The notes under the pieces were generated by a model. It was not told where the DNA came from and did no database searches. It saw only the letters and a list, made by a program, of their open reading frames with translations. This document shows, piece by piece, positions 32,732 through 44,274 of a stretch of DNA of 64,000 nucleotides; position 1 is the first letter of the stretch; each line of letters begins with the position of its first letter. Origin of the DNA: Pyropia yezoensis (Eukaryota; Rhodophyta; Bangiophyceae; Bangiales; Bangiaceae); NCBI GenBank assembly GCA_009829735.1, contig CM020620.1, forward strand, positions 7,208,545 through 7,272,544, written 5' to 3'. The translations under genes and the position numbers were made by a program.

Positions 32732-33231
32732 NNNNNNNNNNNNNNNNNNNNNNNNNNNNNNNNNNNNNNNNNNNNNNNNNNNNNNNNNNNNNNNNNNNNN
32801 NNNNNNNNNNNNNNNNNNNNNNNNNNNNNNNNNNNNNNNNNNNNNNNNNNNNNNNNNNNNNNNNNNNNNNNNNNNNNNNNNNNNNNNNNNNNNNNNNNNN
32901 NNNNNNNNNNNNNNNNNNNNNNNNNNNNNNNNNNNNNNNNNNNNNNNNNNNNNNNNNNNNNNNNNNNNNNNNNNNNNNNNNNNNNNNNNNNNNNNNNNNN
33001 NNNNNNNNNNNNNNNNNNNNNNNNNNNNNNNNNNNNNNNNNNNNNNNNNNNNNNNNNNNNNNNNNNNNNNNNNNNNNNNNNNNNNNNNNNNNNNNNNNNN
33101 NNNNNNNNNNNNNNNNNNNNNNNNNNNNNNNNNNNNNNNNNNNNNNNNNNNNNNNNNNNNNNNNNNNNNNNNNNNNNNNNNNNNNNNNNNNNNNNNNNNN
33201 NNNNNNNNNNNNNNNNNNNNNNNNNNNNNNN
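32732..33231. other. Assembly gap of exactly 500 N
   Basis: A run of 500 N. The sequence after it restarts at a point equivalent to 25303, not at a continuation of the sequence before it. Confidence 1.
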
Positions 33232-33273
33232 GTCGACGGCTTGTGGGGCGCGGGGGACTCCGCACCCGTTATC

Positions 33274-35721
33274 ATGTCCTATCCCCAGGTGCTTGAAGAG
33301 GAGGAAGACCTCCTGATCGGGGAGGAGATGGAGGACGACGCGCCTGTCGGTCCCGACGCCGCGCGTTACGGGGGTGAGCTCGTCTGACGACGACGGGCCT
33401 GCGGTGTCCGTCCGTCTGTCGGCCGGAGGACTGTCGTCCGTGTGCAGCGGCACGACGGTGCCGTCGGCCGGAGGTCAACCCGGCGGTCAACCGCGCGTGG
33501 CGGCTTCTACCCCCTCTCTGCCGGCTGCCCGGATGGGGCCTGGTGCCGGTGCCGGCTCACCGCAGGTACCTCAAGATGGTCCGCCCTGCGGCGGAGGTCG
33601 CGACCCGCAGCCGACTCCGGCTGGTCAAGGTGGTCCGGGTGTCCGGGCGGTGACTCCTCGAGGCGGTCCCGACGTTGACCGGGTGGTGGTGGCGGTGCGA
33701 CACCCGGTGCGGCGGGTCAAGACGGTGCGGGTGTCCGCACGGCCGGGGCTCCGGCTCCGGAGGCTGTCCAAGTGCCTTCCCCTTCCGAGGCGGGGGCTAC
33801 GCCGACGGGTGGTGCCGGCGCCGGTGCCGTACCTGCGGTGCCGCGGGCGTCGAGCGGTCAAGACGCTCCTTCTCCCATGGCGGTTGACACCGGGGAGTTA
33901 CTCCGGGCGGGCGCCCGCCCTTCTTCTTCCTCCTCGGCCTCGTCCATCTCCGACGTCGGCCCCTCTGCCGGTGGTGCGTCCCCCGGCGCCCCGATTCTTC
34001 CTGGTCCTGCCCGGGTTGCCCCGTTGGGGTGGCGGCGTCGCCGTGGCGGCGGGTCAGCCCGCCATGTCGGTGTCCGACTTGGTGGCTCGGGTTCGAGGCC
34101 TCACGGTGCAAGAGTCGATGGAGTCCGATGGGCGTATGCGGGTGGACTTCCACCTGGTGCATCCCGTGGAGAATCCTCCCGGCGCGTCAAGGTGGACCCG
34201 TGCTGGGAGCGGGAGTTGGTGCGGCTGGTCAACCAGCCGAACGCGGTCCGGGTGGAACACCATTGGATCCTGAGTCAGCCGGACGACCGGCATGCGCAGC
34301 TCTGGCGCACCCGGGTGGGACGGGGTGAGGTCTACCTCGACCCCAACTTCGGGGTCTGCGACTTGATTGCCCCCGCGTTGCCGCGGGAGATTGACTACCC
34401 GGCTAGTGCTCGGGGGATTGCGGCGGCGGCGGAGCCGGTTGCGTTTGGGGAGACGGTGAGCCGTACCGGTCGGTATCCCGACTTTGACTACTACCCGGGG
34501 GTACCCCCGTATCTGTCGTTGACGGCTCCCTACCCGCCCATGGCGGGGTTGAAGTCGGCGTCGAGTTGGCGACGTAACCATGGTGTCATGGCGGATGCGT
34601 TCCGCACGGATATAACGTGTGCGTTGCAGACCGGCAACGGTCGTGCTCCGGTATACACTCCCGTGCGCCCGCCGCTATGGCAGGAGGGGTGGGAACCCGC
34701 CCCTGCTTTCCGGTTTGACACCGGCTCCTGTCTTCGCTACTTCGGGAGTGTGTTGGCCTCGCGACCGGTCCACCCGTTGCAGGGTACCTTCACCCTTGAG
34801 GTTACCCTCGGGCAGGCTTCATCCTTCTTGCTGTCCGTCCGCCGGCAGGGTCGTCTGTTTCATCTTCCGACGGGTGTCCGTCGGCACATCGCGCAGTTGG
34901 GCGTGGATCTGATAGCTGCCAAGACCGGGTTGGCCCGGGAGTTCGAAGCCCTGCTGGCTGTTCACGATGCCGTGAACTGGGCTGGGGTGTTGGCCCTTCC
35001 CCCGTACCGGGACCCGCAGGCTGGGGCTTCCCCCTTGCCTCGTCACTCGTTGCGTGTCCGGCGTACTCAGCCGGGTGAGCCTAGTTGCCATGGGTGGGCG
35101 TCCACCGAGGCCGTTCCTGACCTGGGTATTCCCATGGTTATCCATGACCCTCTTCAGGTCCTTGCTCCGTGGTTCTGTAACCCGATGCCGGCGGCGGTTG
35201 GCCGTCGTCCCCGAGAGTGGGGCTCTGTGGGTGGGGAGCGTGAGGTGTCCCGTCGTCGGGCGGAGTACCGCCGTGGTTACGGTGGAGCCCCTTCGGTAGG
35301 GTCCTACCGGGCCTCGTATCAGGTGCCACCGGCTCCGGTGGTAGCCGTGTCGGCTCCTGTGGCTCCTCTGGCTGCGCCAGTGTCACCTCCCGCCCCTGTC
35401 CTACATGACGGGGGTCCCCGTCTCTGGTATGAAGGCGTTGACGCCCTTGTTACCCGCGCAATGCGTAGGGGTCTCTCTGTTAGCTGGGGGGATATCCCCC
35501 CAGGTGCTGCGCTGGTTGGGTCAGCGCGTTGCTTTGGTGGCGTGCTGGACCGCCTCCAGAAAGCTCTGGAGGACGTGGAGGCTGGCCGCAGCACCCTCGT
35601 CCAGCTATGCACCGAGGTAACTCGGGTGGTCGACCGTCGTGACATTGCCGACCGGTGGAGCACGGAGGTATACGCGCTTACGCGTGAGTGGCCTCCCTCG
35701 GGCAGTGGGTCTACCCACTGA
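33274..35721 (+). pseudogene. Antisense ORF of element B, second displayed copy with indels
   Basis: Equivalent to 25344-27791. At least six single-base length differences in G or C runs (between about 33365 and 34170) break the frame in its first third; from about 34170 onwards it matches the first copy and stays open to the same TGA. The indels cluster next to the gap, so this is probably not a real pseudogene. Confidence 0.7.
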
Positions 35722-36034
35722 GGAGTGCTATTTGTTTGCGAGGGAGAGGGCCCCGGCAACCCTTATGGTAGCCGGGTAGTAGTGAGTATGAACTCATCCC
35801 CCGCTGGGGGCATTGCTTGCCTCTGTTTGCTGCCCTGGGGAGTACCCCTTCTGGCTCAGTGGTGCCTTGCCTCCCGCCCAACTTCTTCCGGTTGGTTCAT
35901 GCTTGGGGAGGTTATCCTCCCTCACTTTGTGTCTTGGCTTGGGGAGGTCATCCTCCCGTGTAAGCTCCCTAGTTACTTCGATATTATCGGAGTTAGCCTT
36001 TACCTTTAAGTTAACTTATTAAGGTTCAGGTTTT

Positions 36035-36130
36035 TACTTAGTTACCTAAGCTTAGCTCTACTTAGTTACCTAAGCTTGGTTCGACTTAGAAACCTAAGTC
36101 TGATTTGACTTAGAAACCTAAGTCTGCCGT
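36035..36130. repeat. 24-bp hairpin repeat block, second displayed copy
   Basis: Same four units as 28106-28201, offset by about 7,930 bp. Confidence 0.8.
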
Positions 36131-36202
36131 AACCATGTCACACCCTACTTAGTAGGTATAAGCCTCACCCCCCAACAGTCGAAGTCGGTGTCGGTTGGGT
36201 TG

Positions 36203-39200
36203 TTACAGTAGGCGTCGTCGCCTCATGTACGGCATGAGGAGTTGGCGGGGTATATTCGCCGCCTGTTCCCAGGTGGGTGAGTCGTATCCGACCTACATAA
36301 CCTTGACGTACCAGGGTCCTGGTATGTCCGGGTCGGTGTGTCCGACCACGCTCTCTACTTGGTATGGAATCCCATCCGGTCCCACCGGGTCATCCGACCG
36401 GTGGGTTGTAAGAGCTTCATGTAGCAACCCAGCCGGTACCGGCTGAGGCTGTTCCGGCTTCGGAGCAGGTGTGACATCATTCATACTGATGCGTTGGATC
36501 TCCGTATCGGAGTGTAAGATAACAGAGTGGTCATCTCTGTGGAGGATCTGGTACGGTCCCTTGACCGGTTGCATAAGCTTGTTCCCTCGGAACTTCTGGT
36601 GTCTGATGTAGACCCAGTCACCTGTTACCAGGGTTGCGTTGCGCACCCGTAGTCGGGCGTCGAAGTTCTTCTTATACCGAAGTTGTGTTCTGTCCAGGGC
36701 ACCCTTGAGCTTAGGAATCATCCACGATAGCTTGGCCAACCAAGCTAGGTGGATGCGTTCGGCGGGTCGGCCCTTCGGTGTATCATACCGAGTGCACCTG
36801 CCGGGTGGCAGCGTCAGGTTACCGACGCCTAGTGGCATGACCCACTCCAGCGGAGCAATGTTTGTGCTCCGATGTGGCCTGGCATTGTATGCCAGGGTGA
36901 GTACGGACAGAAGCCTGTCCCAAGTGTTCGTGTGCTCGGCCACGTAGCACTGTAGCATCTTTACGATGGTGCGGTTGAACCGCTCCACCTGCCCGTTGGA
37001 CTGCGGGTGGTAGTCGGATGCCCGACGTGGTTCGATACCGAACATGCCCAGGACCTTAGTGCAGAATGCCGACGTAAGGTTTGCTCCGTTATCGGAGAGG
37101 AGTTGCTTCATGACTCCGTATGCACTGATCCAGTGGTCAACCACTGCGTTCATGATCGTGTATGCCGTATCATTCGGGATGGCTGCCGCTCTTGACAGCT
37201 TAGTGAAGCGGTCAGACATGACCAGGATGTACCTGTTCCCTTCTTCCGTTATCGGAAGTGGCCCGAGTATGTCGATAGCGACTTGCTCGTTGGGCCCATC
37301 AGGTGGGAATAGCTTCATGGCAGACGCCCGCCTATGTAGACTCATGCGGTTACGTGCACAGGGGTGGCATCCCCGTACGTGGTCGACCACGTCGACGGCC
37401 ATTGCTGGCCAGTAGAAGAACCTTCGCATTGCTGCGAACATACGTGAACCCCCCGGGTGTCCGGCTGTAGGGTTCTCATGTTCTCGTTTCATGACGGCTT
37501 GCCGTAAGGACACGGGAACCACGACTTGATGTCGTCCATCGGCGGGTGCCCGCCGGTATATGAGTCCGTCTTCGTTCTCGGAGAAGATGCCGGCCGTACC
37601 GGCCAGGAGGTTAGCACGATGACGTCTACAGTCATCGTCGTTGGCCTGTGCCTCGCGGAAGTCCGCGAGGGTCAATGGGCACGCAAGGTGTGCCATGGTA
37701 TGGTCAGCCATACCCTGGGTAGCATTACCCACCATGCACACCGGTACTACCGGGATGTCCTCGTCCACCGGGCGGGTATCCCCGCTCGGGGTGTCGAGTC
37801 GAGACAACGCGTCTCCGAGGTGGTGGGTTGACCCAGCCTTATACACCGTGCGGTAGTCGTGCTCGGCCATCTTCAGCCTCCATCGGGCTAGCCTCCCATG
37901 GCTATCGGAATCCTTGTCACCAAGGTTGAGGAGCCATCGTAGGGGTTCGTGGTCGGACCTCACGATGAACCTGGAGCCCTCCAGGTATGGACGGAGCAGT
38001 TGCACTGCCCATATAACTCCGAGGCATTCACGCTCGGTGGCACTATAGTTCCGCTCAGCCGGGTTGAGTGTCCGGCTGAAGTACCCTACCGGACGTAGGT
38101 CCGGGATAACGTTATCGGTACCGATCAACGTCTCTCCCTGTAACAGGGTGCATCCCACTTGTGTATCACACGCATCGACATCGATGACGAAGGTACCCCG
38201 TCTATGCGGTAACGCAAGGACGGGTGGGGCTAGTAGGGCTCGCTTCAGCGACTCGAATGCCTCCTCTTCGCTAGGCGAAGGGGGTTGGAGTACCTTGGGT
38301 AAGGTACTGCTCGTAAGAACCGTTAACGGTTTAGCTATCCGAGCGAAGTCCTTGACGAACCGTCGGTATACATTGCACATTCCCAGGAAGCTCTTGAGCT
38401 GCGTCTGGGTGTTAGGGAACCGGGCATCCCGGAGTGCCCGGGTATTGGCTTCGAGTACCCCTAGTTTACCAGGGGTTATCTGGTGGCCCAGATATTCGAC
38501 CGTCTGTTGGAAGAAGGCGCACTTCTTCAGACGCAGGGTTACCCCGGCGTTCCTCAAGAGGGTGAGTACCTCGTCAACATGTTGTACATGGTCATCCATG
38601 TTACGCGAGAAGACGATGACGTCATCGAGGTACACTAGGCAGTTACGCCACTTCACCCCAGACAGTATGATGTCGATAGCCCGCTGGAATGTAGCGGGGG
38701 CGTTGGACAATCCGAAGGGCATCCTTAGGAACTCGTACACTCCACTGTGACAGACGAATGCCGTCTTGGGGATATCCTCGTCCGCCACCGGGATCTGCCA
38801 GTATCCGGCATTGCAGTCGATGGTGGTAAACACCGTAGCCTCCCCCAGGGAGTCGATGCATTCATCCATCCTTGGTAAAGGGTATGAGTCCTTCTTGGTA
38901 ACCAAGTTGAGGCGTCGATAATCGATGCAAAACCGAGGGGTTTGATCCTTCTTCGGCACAATAACGACTGGGGCACCCCATTCCGACATCGAAGGTCGGA
39001 TCACCTTAGCTTCACTCATCCTCTTCACTTCTCCATCAACGATCTCTCGTTGCATAGGTCCCGCTCGGTGCGGTTGTGAGCGGGCGGGTCGTGCGCCTGG
39101 TACCAGGTCTATACGATGTTGGGTTGCCCCAATGGTCCCCAAGGCCCCGCCTGTCCACATGACGTCATGCTTTCTTAGCATCCGTCGTACCCCTTCGGCT

Positions 39201-40369
39201 ACCGAAGGGGGAAGGTGGTCGAGGTCAGCCTCGGCCAGTGCCTTCAAGGCCTCTTGGTCCTTTGGCGGCAGGTCCGCCGGAGCCGCCGATGGGTTAGGCT
39301 TCCCGTCATCGGGTTGCTGTCGCTCGGTGGTCTCGGCGACCGCCAGTACTTCAAGTGGTTCCACTTGACCTTCCTTATCAGGGGTAAGGATATCTCCTTC
39401 GTAGAGTTCGGCAATCCCGAGGATAGTTCCCTTCGGGAGGGTGACTGCCTTACGGCGGTAGTTCGCCATCACTAGGAGGGACGACCCTCCTGCTGGGAGG
39501 TCTATGAGACCGTTGGCCATGGTCAACCCATGGCGCTTGTACGTCCGTAGGTTGGACTGGACTCTGCAGATGCCTGCGAGGTCGCAGTTAACCGGGAGGA
39601 CTGTCTCTGACAACGGCTCAAAGCGAGTTCGCTTGGCCAACCGAAGTGTCTTCGGCTCGACGCTTGCGTACACCTCAGCCACGTTAACGTGGCTTCCTTG
39701 TAGCGTCAGGTCCCTGACGATAGCCGTGTGTCCTCGCTTCGTCCCGTCGGCTTCTTGAAGCTCGACGGTCCTCCGGCCTGGCCGGATTGCATCAACGTGA
39801 ACGTTGATGAAGGTGCACCCCAGTATGCAGGGCACCGATAGCGTTTCACATACCAGGAAGTCAACTTCCGTGGTGAGATCCCCGATGGTAACCTGCAGCG
39901 ACATCGCTGCGGTCGTACGAATGAGTCGACCATTCGCGTCCTTGATGGTGGGTCCCCGAGTCACTCTGACTCGTGGAAGCCACTTGTCCGGGAGGGTATC
40001 CTTCCGGATAAGGTTGGGTCCAGCCCCTGTGTCCAGTACAGGGTAGTACGATCGTGTCGACTGGGGGTCAACCCCCAGTGTGGCTGATACCTTGAAGTTC
40101 TCCAAGGTAAACAACACATGTCCTACACCGATATCCGGTGTAGCTCGGGCATCCTGAACAGGGCCCTTGTCTGGTTCAACGTGAAGGGGCTTCCCGTCCT
40201 CTCCTCCCAACCTCGGAGGTTGGTCATCAATCCCCTGACGCCGTGTCGTCGGGGCCGGAAGGTGTACCCGGGGGTTGATGCGGCGTCGGCTCAACCGCGC
40301 TCTCCGTGGGGCTTTCCCCGCGGTACTCCGGGGTGGTTTGCTTGGGTGACCCCAGCGCCCCCCGGTCAT
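36203..40369 (-). CDS. pol: Element B pol polyprotein with TAG inside the chromodomain
   Basis: 1,358 codons to a TAG at 36293-36295, plus 29 more in-frame codons to TAA at 36203-36205. Protease VLDTGAGPNLI (DTG at residue 113). RT: FCIDYRRLNL, MPFGLSNAPATFQ, YLDD at residue 580 (38621-38632). RNase H: IDVDACDTQVG, NYSATERECLGVIWA. Integrase: EHENPTAGHPG...CHPCARN zinc region, AIDILGPLP, SDNGANL, QSNGQVERFNRTIV. C-terminus WYVKVM-TAG-VGYDSPTWEQ is a chromodomain split at the position where A and D have Trp (RWFGY, RWWWY). The same TAG occurs in the first displayed copy (28363-28365), so it is not a local error. The start ATG is 8 bp downstream of the gag stop and in another frame. Confidence 0.95.
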
Positions 40370-40377
40370 CCTTCCTC

Positions 40378-42567
40378 TTACTCGTTTCCCGCCCTTGGTA
40401 GGGTGCTGTCCGCCGGGACATCCGGCTGAGGAGGTGCCCCCTCGACGGCCAGTACTCCACCTGGAGCTGGCTGCCTACCCGGTGCGGGTCCGGGTGCTCG
40501 GGGGGGATACCCCCCGGTGGATGCCTTGCGTTGCGCCGCTGCCCGCCGAGACTCCTCGGGGATGAGTGGGCAGGAAGACACCCAGTGCTGGGGATCCCCA
40601 CACAACATACACCCGGACGTGCCGGTCCCCCCTTGAGTTCGCATCGGGGTAGCCCCGTAGCTACGGTTGCCTCCCTCGGGCGCCCGAGTGCCTGCTCCCT
40701 GGTAGGCCTTGGGTCCTTTGGTCAACCGGAACATGGACTCCCCCAACCGGTTGGGTCGGCCCGCAATCTGCGGAGGGGCCTCCGTGCGCACCGCCCATGT
40801 TGGCAAGGGTTGGTGAGGGTTACCCGTCACCGGGGAGTACCCCGTAGTCCGCACATACGGGACGCGCCGTCCCGTTCCTTCGTTGACCTGGAACTGGGTT
40901 CCAGCCGGGGCGATGTACGCTACCGTACCATGTTCATCAATCACCGGCGTCGCCGGTAGCAACAGGTGGCCCTGTTGGTCGACTAGAGGGTCATCCTCAC
41001 CAATAGGGGTATGTTCGGTCGCCACCAGTACTGGTGCGGCCTTACGTTCCACCTTCTCTTGCCTCGGTACCGGGGTAAGACTGGGCTTGCCTCCCTCACC
41101 CTTGGGCTTCGGGGCCAAGGCACACTCCGGGTGTAGAACCCGGTAGGCGTCCCCTAGGGACTTGCACATATGCATCAGTCGACTGAAGTTCGTCCGTGCC
41201 GTGTTGGCGCCCCGTGCGGATATCCGCACGTAGTTGGGTACTCCTGCGAACAGGATGGCCCGTAGCTCCCCTTCTCCGAGGAGCTTCCCCAGCTCGTAGT
41301 CGAGCTCTTGGATCCGGCGTCCAAACATCTCCTCATCCTCCCAGGACTGGGCGGTGGCAGTGCGAAGGGCCCGATAGTGGTCCTCGCACTTGTCCTCACT
41401 GAGGTAGCTGCTCAGCAGCTCCTTCAATATCCCACGGTAATCCATGGGGGTGGCCGCGACCCTCATTCCCGGCATCGGGGATGCTTGGCGAAGAATGCCT
41501 CGCACCCGTTCATCAACAAAGAACGGGAGGATCTCCAGGGCCAGCCCCTCGTTAACGAGCGCCTTGTCTGCGGCTGCCTTGAAGCTAGTCAAGAAGCCGA
41601 TGACTGCCAACGGGCGTCCGTTCGGCCCCCCGAACATAGGGACTCCCTTCATAAGGGTCTGCATAGAGCGGATCGCCCGATGCGACGTATTACGCATCGA
41701 TTCCGATACGGTGGTAGAGCGGTCCTCCAAACGATAACGTTCCGGAGTAAGAACCGACCGGAAGACCTCGTTGACGATCTCCGTGTCAGCGTCCTGGATA
41801 TCCAGTCGCTTAGCCAGTTGATGAGCGAACTCATCGGACTCCATCCGCTTCAGTAGGCTCGCAGTTACCTGCGCGGTCATAGCTTCCACCACTGAAGATG
41901 GTACTTCAGGCGTCGGCACCTCGGGAACCCGAGTTGCCGGGCCTCCTTCGTCGTGGGGGTACTGCGAGAGGGTACCCCCTCCCCCCATAACCGACTCTCC
42001 CCCGGCGTACGTATCTGCCGGGTCGTGTCCGCGGAGTCCGCTTCGGGTGCTCCGAGCGTATCGCTCCGTGTGACTCCGTTCCAACTCTGCCGACGAGTCG
42101 GACCCATACCCCATTGTGTCCGGGGGTTGTCCAGGAGTAGCAACCCCGGGATTGACCCTGGTGGACTCCGAAAGTAGTCCGGCCGGTTCGAACCGTACCG
42201 GTGTGGGAGGAACACGACGGGGTCCCGTCGTGTGCCGTGTTGACATCAACACTGCCATTGCGTCCTCCGTCCGATCTTGACGGGCGTCGAGCCCGGAAAA
42301 CCGGGCCTCGATGCGGGCCAATGATGCCATCAGGGAATCCCCTGGTGAAGGAGGCGGCGGAGTGAGGTCGGTCGACGACAGTTGAGGCGGGCCCCCGCCT
42401 CCTGCCGTCCGAGCCGTGCCAAACGTCGATCCGGCACCGGAAAGCATTGGCGTCTCAATGTTATCGATCGGGTTCCCGATCCCGGTTCCCGTAGTCACCT
42501 CCGGAGTCGGCGTCGACGCCGATCCGTCATCTTGAACGTTCCCCGTCTCTTGGGTAGACATAGTCAC
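40378..42567 (-). CDS. gag: Element B Gag
   Basis: 729 codons, intact, ending AGNE-TAA. Long Thr/Ser/Pro/Gly-rich N-terminal part (to about residue 220), then a helical capsid-like region (VVEAMTAQVTASLLKRMESDEF, FLTSFKAAADKALVNEGLALEIL, YRGILKELLSSYLSEDKCEDHY, LMHMCKSLGDAYRVL), a linker and a CCHC knuckle CMLCGDPQHWVSSC near residue 657. The order and the end sequence parallel Gag of element A, but the sequences are strongly diverged. Confidence 0.9.
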   Translation of the reverse strand: MTMSTQETGNVQDDGSASTPTPEVTTGTGIGNPIDNIETPMLSGAGSTFGTARTAGGGGPPQLSSTDLTPPPPSPGDSLMASLARIEARFSGLDARQDRTEDAMAVLMSTRHTTGPRRVPPTPVRFEPAGLLSESTRVNPGVATPGQPPDTMGYGSDSSAELERSHTERYARSTRSGLRGHDPADTYAGGESVMGGGGTLSQYPHDEGGPATRVPEVPTPEVPSSVVEAMTAQVTASLLKRMESDEFAHQLAKRLDIQDADTEIVNEVFRSVLTPERYRLEDRSTTVSESMRNTSHRAIRSMQTLMKGVPMFGGPNGRPLAVIGFLTSFKAAADKALVNEGLALEILPFFVDERVRGILRQASPMPGMRVAATPMDYRGILKELLSSYLSEDKCEDHYRALRTATAQSWEDEEMFGRRIQELDYELGKLLGEGELRAILFAGVPNYVRISARGANTARTNFSRLMHMCKSLGDAYRVLHPECALAPKPKGEGGKPSLTPVPRQEKVERKAAPVLVATEHTPIGEDDPLVDQQGHLLLPATPVIDEHGTVAYIAPAGTQFQVNEGTGRRVPYVRTTGYSPVTGNPHQPLPTWAVRTEAPPQIAGRPNRLGESMFRLTKGPKAYQGAGTRAPEGGNRSYGATPMRTQGGTGTSGCMLCGDPQHWVSSCPLIPEESRRAAAQRKASTGGYPPRAPGPAPGRQPAPGGVLAVEGAPPQPDVPADSTLPRAGNE

Positions 42568-42766
42568 AATCAGTCAACCGACGCAACGACCCCCACGAAT
42601 AAGAGAGCGAGGGGGTAGATTGGGGAGAGTAACAGTAGGTCACAGTCACAGGTAAAAGCTCAACACAATCGATCAGGTCGCAACACCACGAGTACAAGAA
42701 AAGGACCGGATCCCTATCCGTGTGCCAGGGCCGAAGACGGCGTCACCACAAGGGTGACGGAAACCC

Positions 42767-42785
42767 GTCCCCTGCTGCTCCACCA
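42767..42785 (-). promoter_or_regulatory. Primer-binding site of element B
   Basis: Minus strand TGGTGGAGCAGCAGGGGAC, one base inside the 5' LTR; identical to the site of element A. Confidence 0.8.
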
Positions 42786-42786
42786 A

Positions 42787-43149
42787 TGTAGCACAATAAG
42801 AATCCGTCGCACGTCCACTCTCAGGGAACACTCACCAAGGGGGATCGGCACCAACGTCACCGGGAGGCCAAGGTTGCTGTCCTTGGAGCGCAAGCCACGG
42901 GACCAAGATGGGAGCCCAAATGGGAGGGGTTTGTTGTTCTACCTTGGCCGGCGGTGGATTCGCCACCGGCCCCCTCGTTATAAACCCTCGGAGACACTAC
43001 TAACTACCCTCCACCCCAAGATGCAAGTCCCTCTGGTCATACGTAACTTATAGATACCGTGACCAGTACGGACTCTCAAATTGAAAGTTAAGGATTAGAA
43101 GTAGCCCCCCTAATATTAGGGTCACAATACGGACAACCATATTGCTACA
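42787..43149 (-). repeat. Element B right LTR (5' LTR relative to gag-pol)
   Basis: 363 bp, TGTAGC...GCTACA, followed by CAAGA at 43150-43154. Confidence 0.95.
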
Positions 43150-43154
43150 CAAGA

Positions 43155-43822
43155 ATGACGTCCAAGAGATTCTCAACGAGTACGCCGACGTCTTCCCGGA
43201 AGAGCTTCACGATGGACTTCCTCCTGAACGCAGTCACAAGTTAGCGTCAAGCTTACGGAGGACGCTCAACCACGTCGCAGTGGCATTTATCGCCTATCTG
43301 AATGGGAACTCGATGAACTCAAGACACAACTTGCAACCCTCATACGAAAGGGGTTCATCCAACCAAGTGCCTCACCGTGGGGCTCTTCTGTACTTTTTGC
43401 CGCAAAGAAGGACGGTGGCTGGCGAATGTGCATCGATTATCGAGCATTGAACAAAGCCACTATCAAGAACGCATATCCCTTACCAAGAATTGACGACATC
43501 TTCGACCAACTGCGAAAGGCCAAGTACTTCACGAAGATCGACCTCCGATCAGGTTACCACCAGATCCGGCTTGACCCTGATACTATCCCACTGACGGCGT
43601 TCCGAACAAAATACGGGTTCTACGAATTTACCGTGCTACCCTTTGGGCTAACAAATGCCCCCGCGGTCTTCATGAACCTAATGAATGACGTCTTCCGACC
43701 CTATCTCTACGAGTTTATCTGCGTCTACCTCGACGACATCCTGGTCTACAGTGAAGCTTACGAAGATCATCTAAAGCACGTAAGGCAAGCCCTGGACAAG
43801 CTGCGAGAGCATAAGCTCTACG
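43155..43822 (+). pseudogene. pol: Element C pol, continuation (partial reverse transcriptase)
   Basis: Picks up the frame broken at 24394 (NDVQEILNEYADVFPEEL). A one-base frameshift lies near 43245-43255; the next frame gives [47 protein letters not shown] and YLDDILVYS. It stops abruptly after LREHKLYAK where the 452-bp inverted repeat begins. RNase H, integrase and 3' LTR are absent. Confidence 0.9.
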
Positions 43823-44274
43823 CCAAACGAAGGGGTCCGGCGTGCGGCGCCTAGGGCGCCGCCCCAGCCGGCTCCAGACGCCAGTCGGCCCGAAGGTCCG
43901 AGAGGCGTGTAAGCACGATTCGATCGAGTCGGCCGAATCGGCCAGCCGGCTAGCCAGTCACATCGCTGCAATGCTGCAGCGAGGACATTTTAACGGACTC
44001 GCCAGCTGTGGCAGATGTGGCTCGTCATGGGTGCTGACGGTGGCGCCTTTCGACAGGCCATGATGGGCTGTCGATGGCTGCTGTCGTGCGGCCGGCAGAC
44101 ACCGTGAGACAACGGCTGACTCATCTTGCGTCTGAAAGGTACACCGCGTCATGCCCCACAATACAAGGAGTTGATCCATGTTGCCAGGAGTTGATTCGGC
44201 AGGATCTGTAAGGAGAGGTCCCAGATATTATCCCTTAAGTATAAGGCATGGGATTAGGGGGGAAATCCTTACAC
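43823..44274 (-). repeat. 452-bp inverted repeat, right arm
   Basis: Reverse complement of 20699-21150 at roughly 98-99 percent identity, same length to the base. It truncates the RT of element C on its left; beyond it lies unrelated DNA. Confidence 0.85.

Larger units (their letters stand above)
24395..43149 (-). mobile_element. Element B: chromodomain Ty3/gypsy retrotransposon, partly shown twice
   Basis: Bounded by 363-bp LTRs (TGTAGC...GCTACA) and the CAAGA target duplication, inserted in pol of element C. Coding strand minus: gag 42567-40378, pol 40369-36203, then a 24-bp repeat block, an antisense ORF, a purine tract and the left LTR. The interior contains 500 N (32732-33231) flanked by the same 7,429-bp sequence (25303-32731 and 33232-40660). 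Taking the overlap once, the element is about 10,826 bp. The LTR pair differs at about one position, so the insertion is recent. Shares its primer-binding site, organisation and antisense ORF with element A. Confidence 0.95.

Noticed and set aside
25303..40660. Tandem duplication of element B by unequal recombination
   Set aside because: No LTR lies between the copies, the break is at exactly 500 N, and the differences noticed are homopolymer indels near the contig ends.
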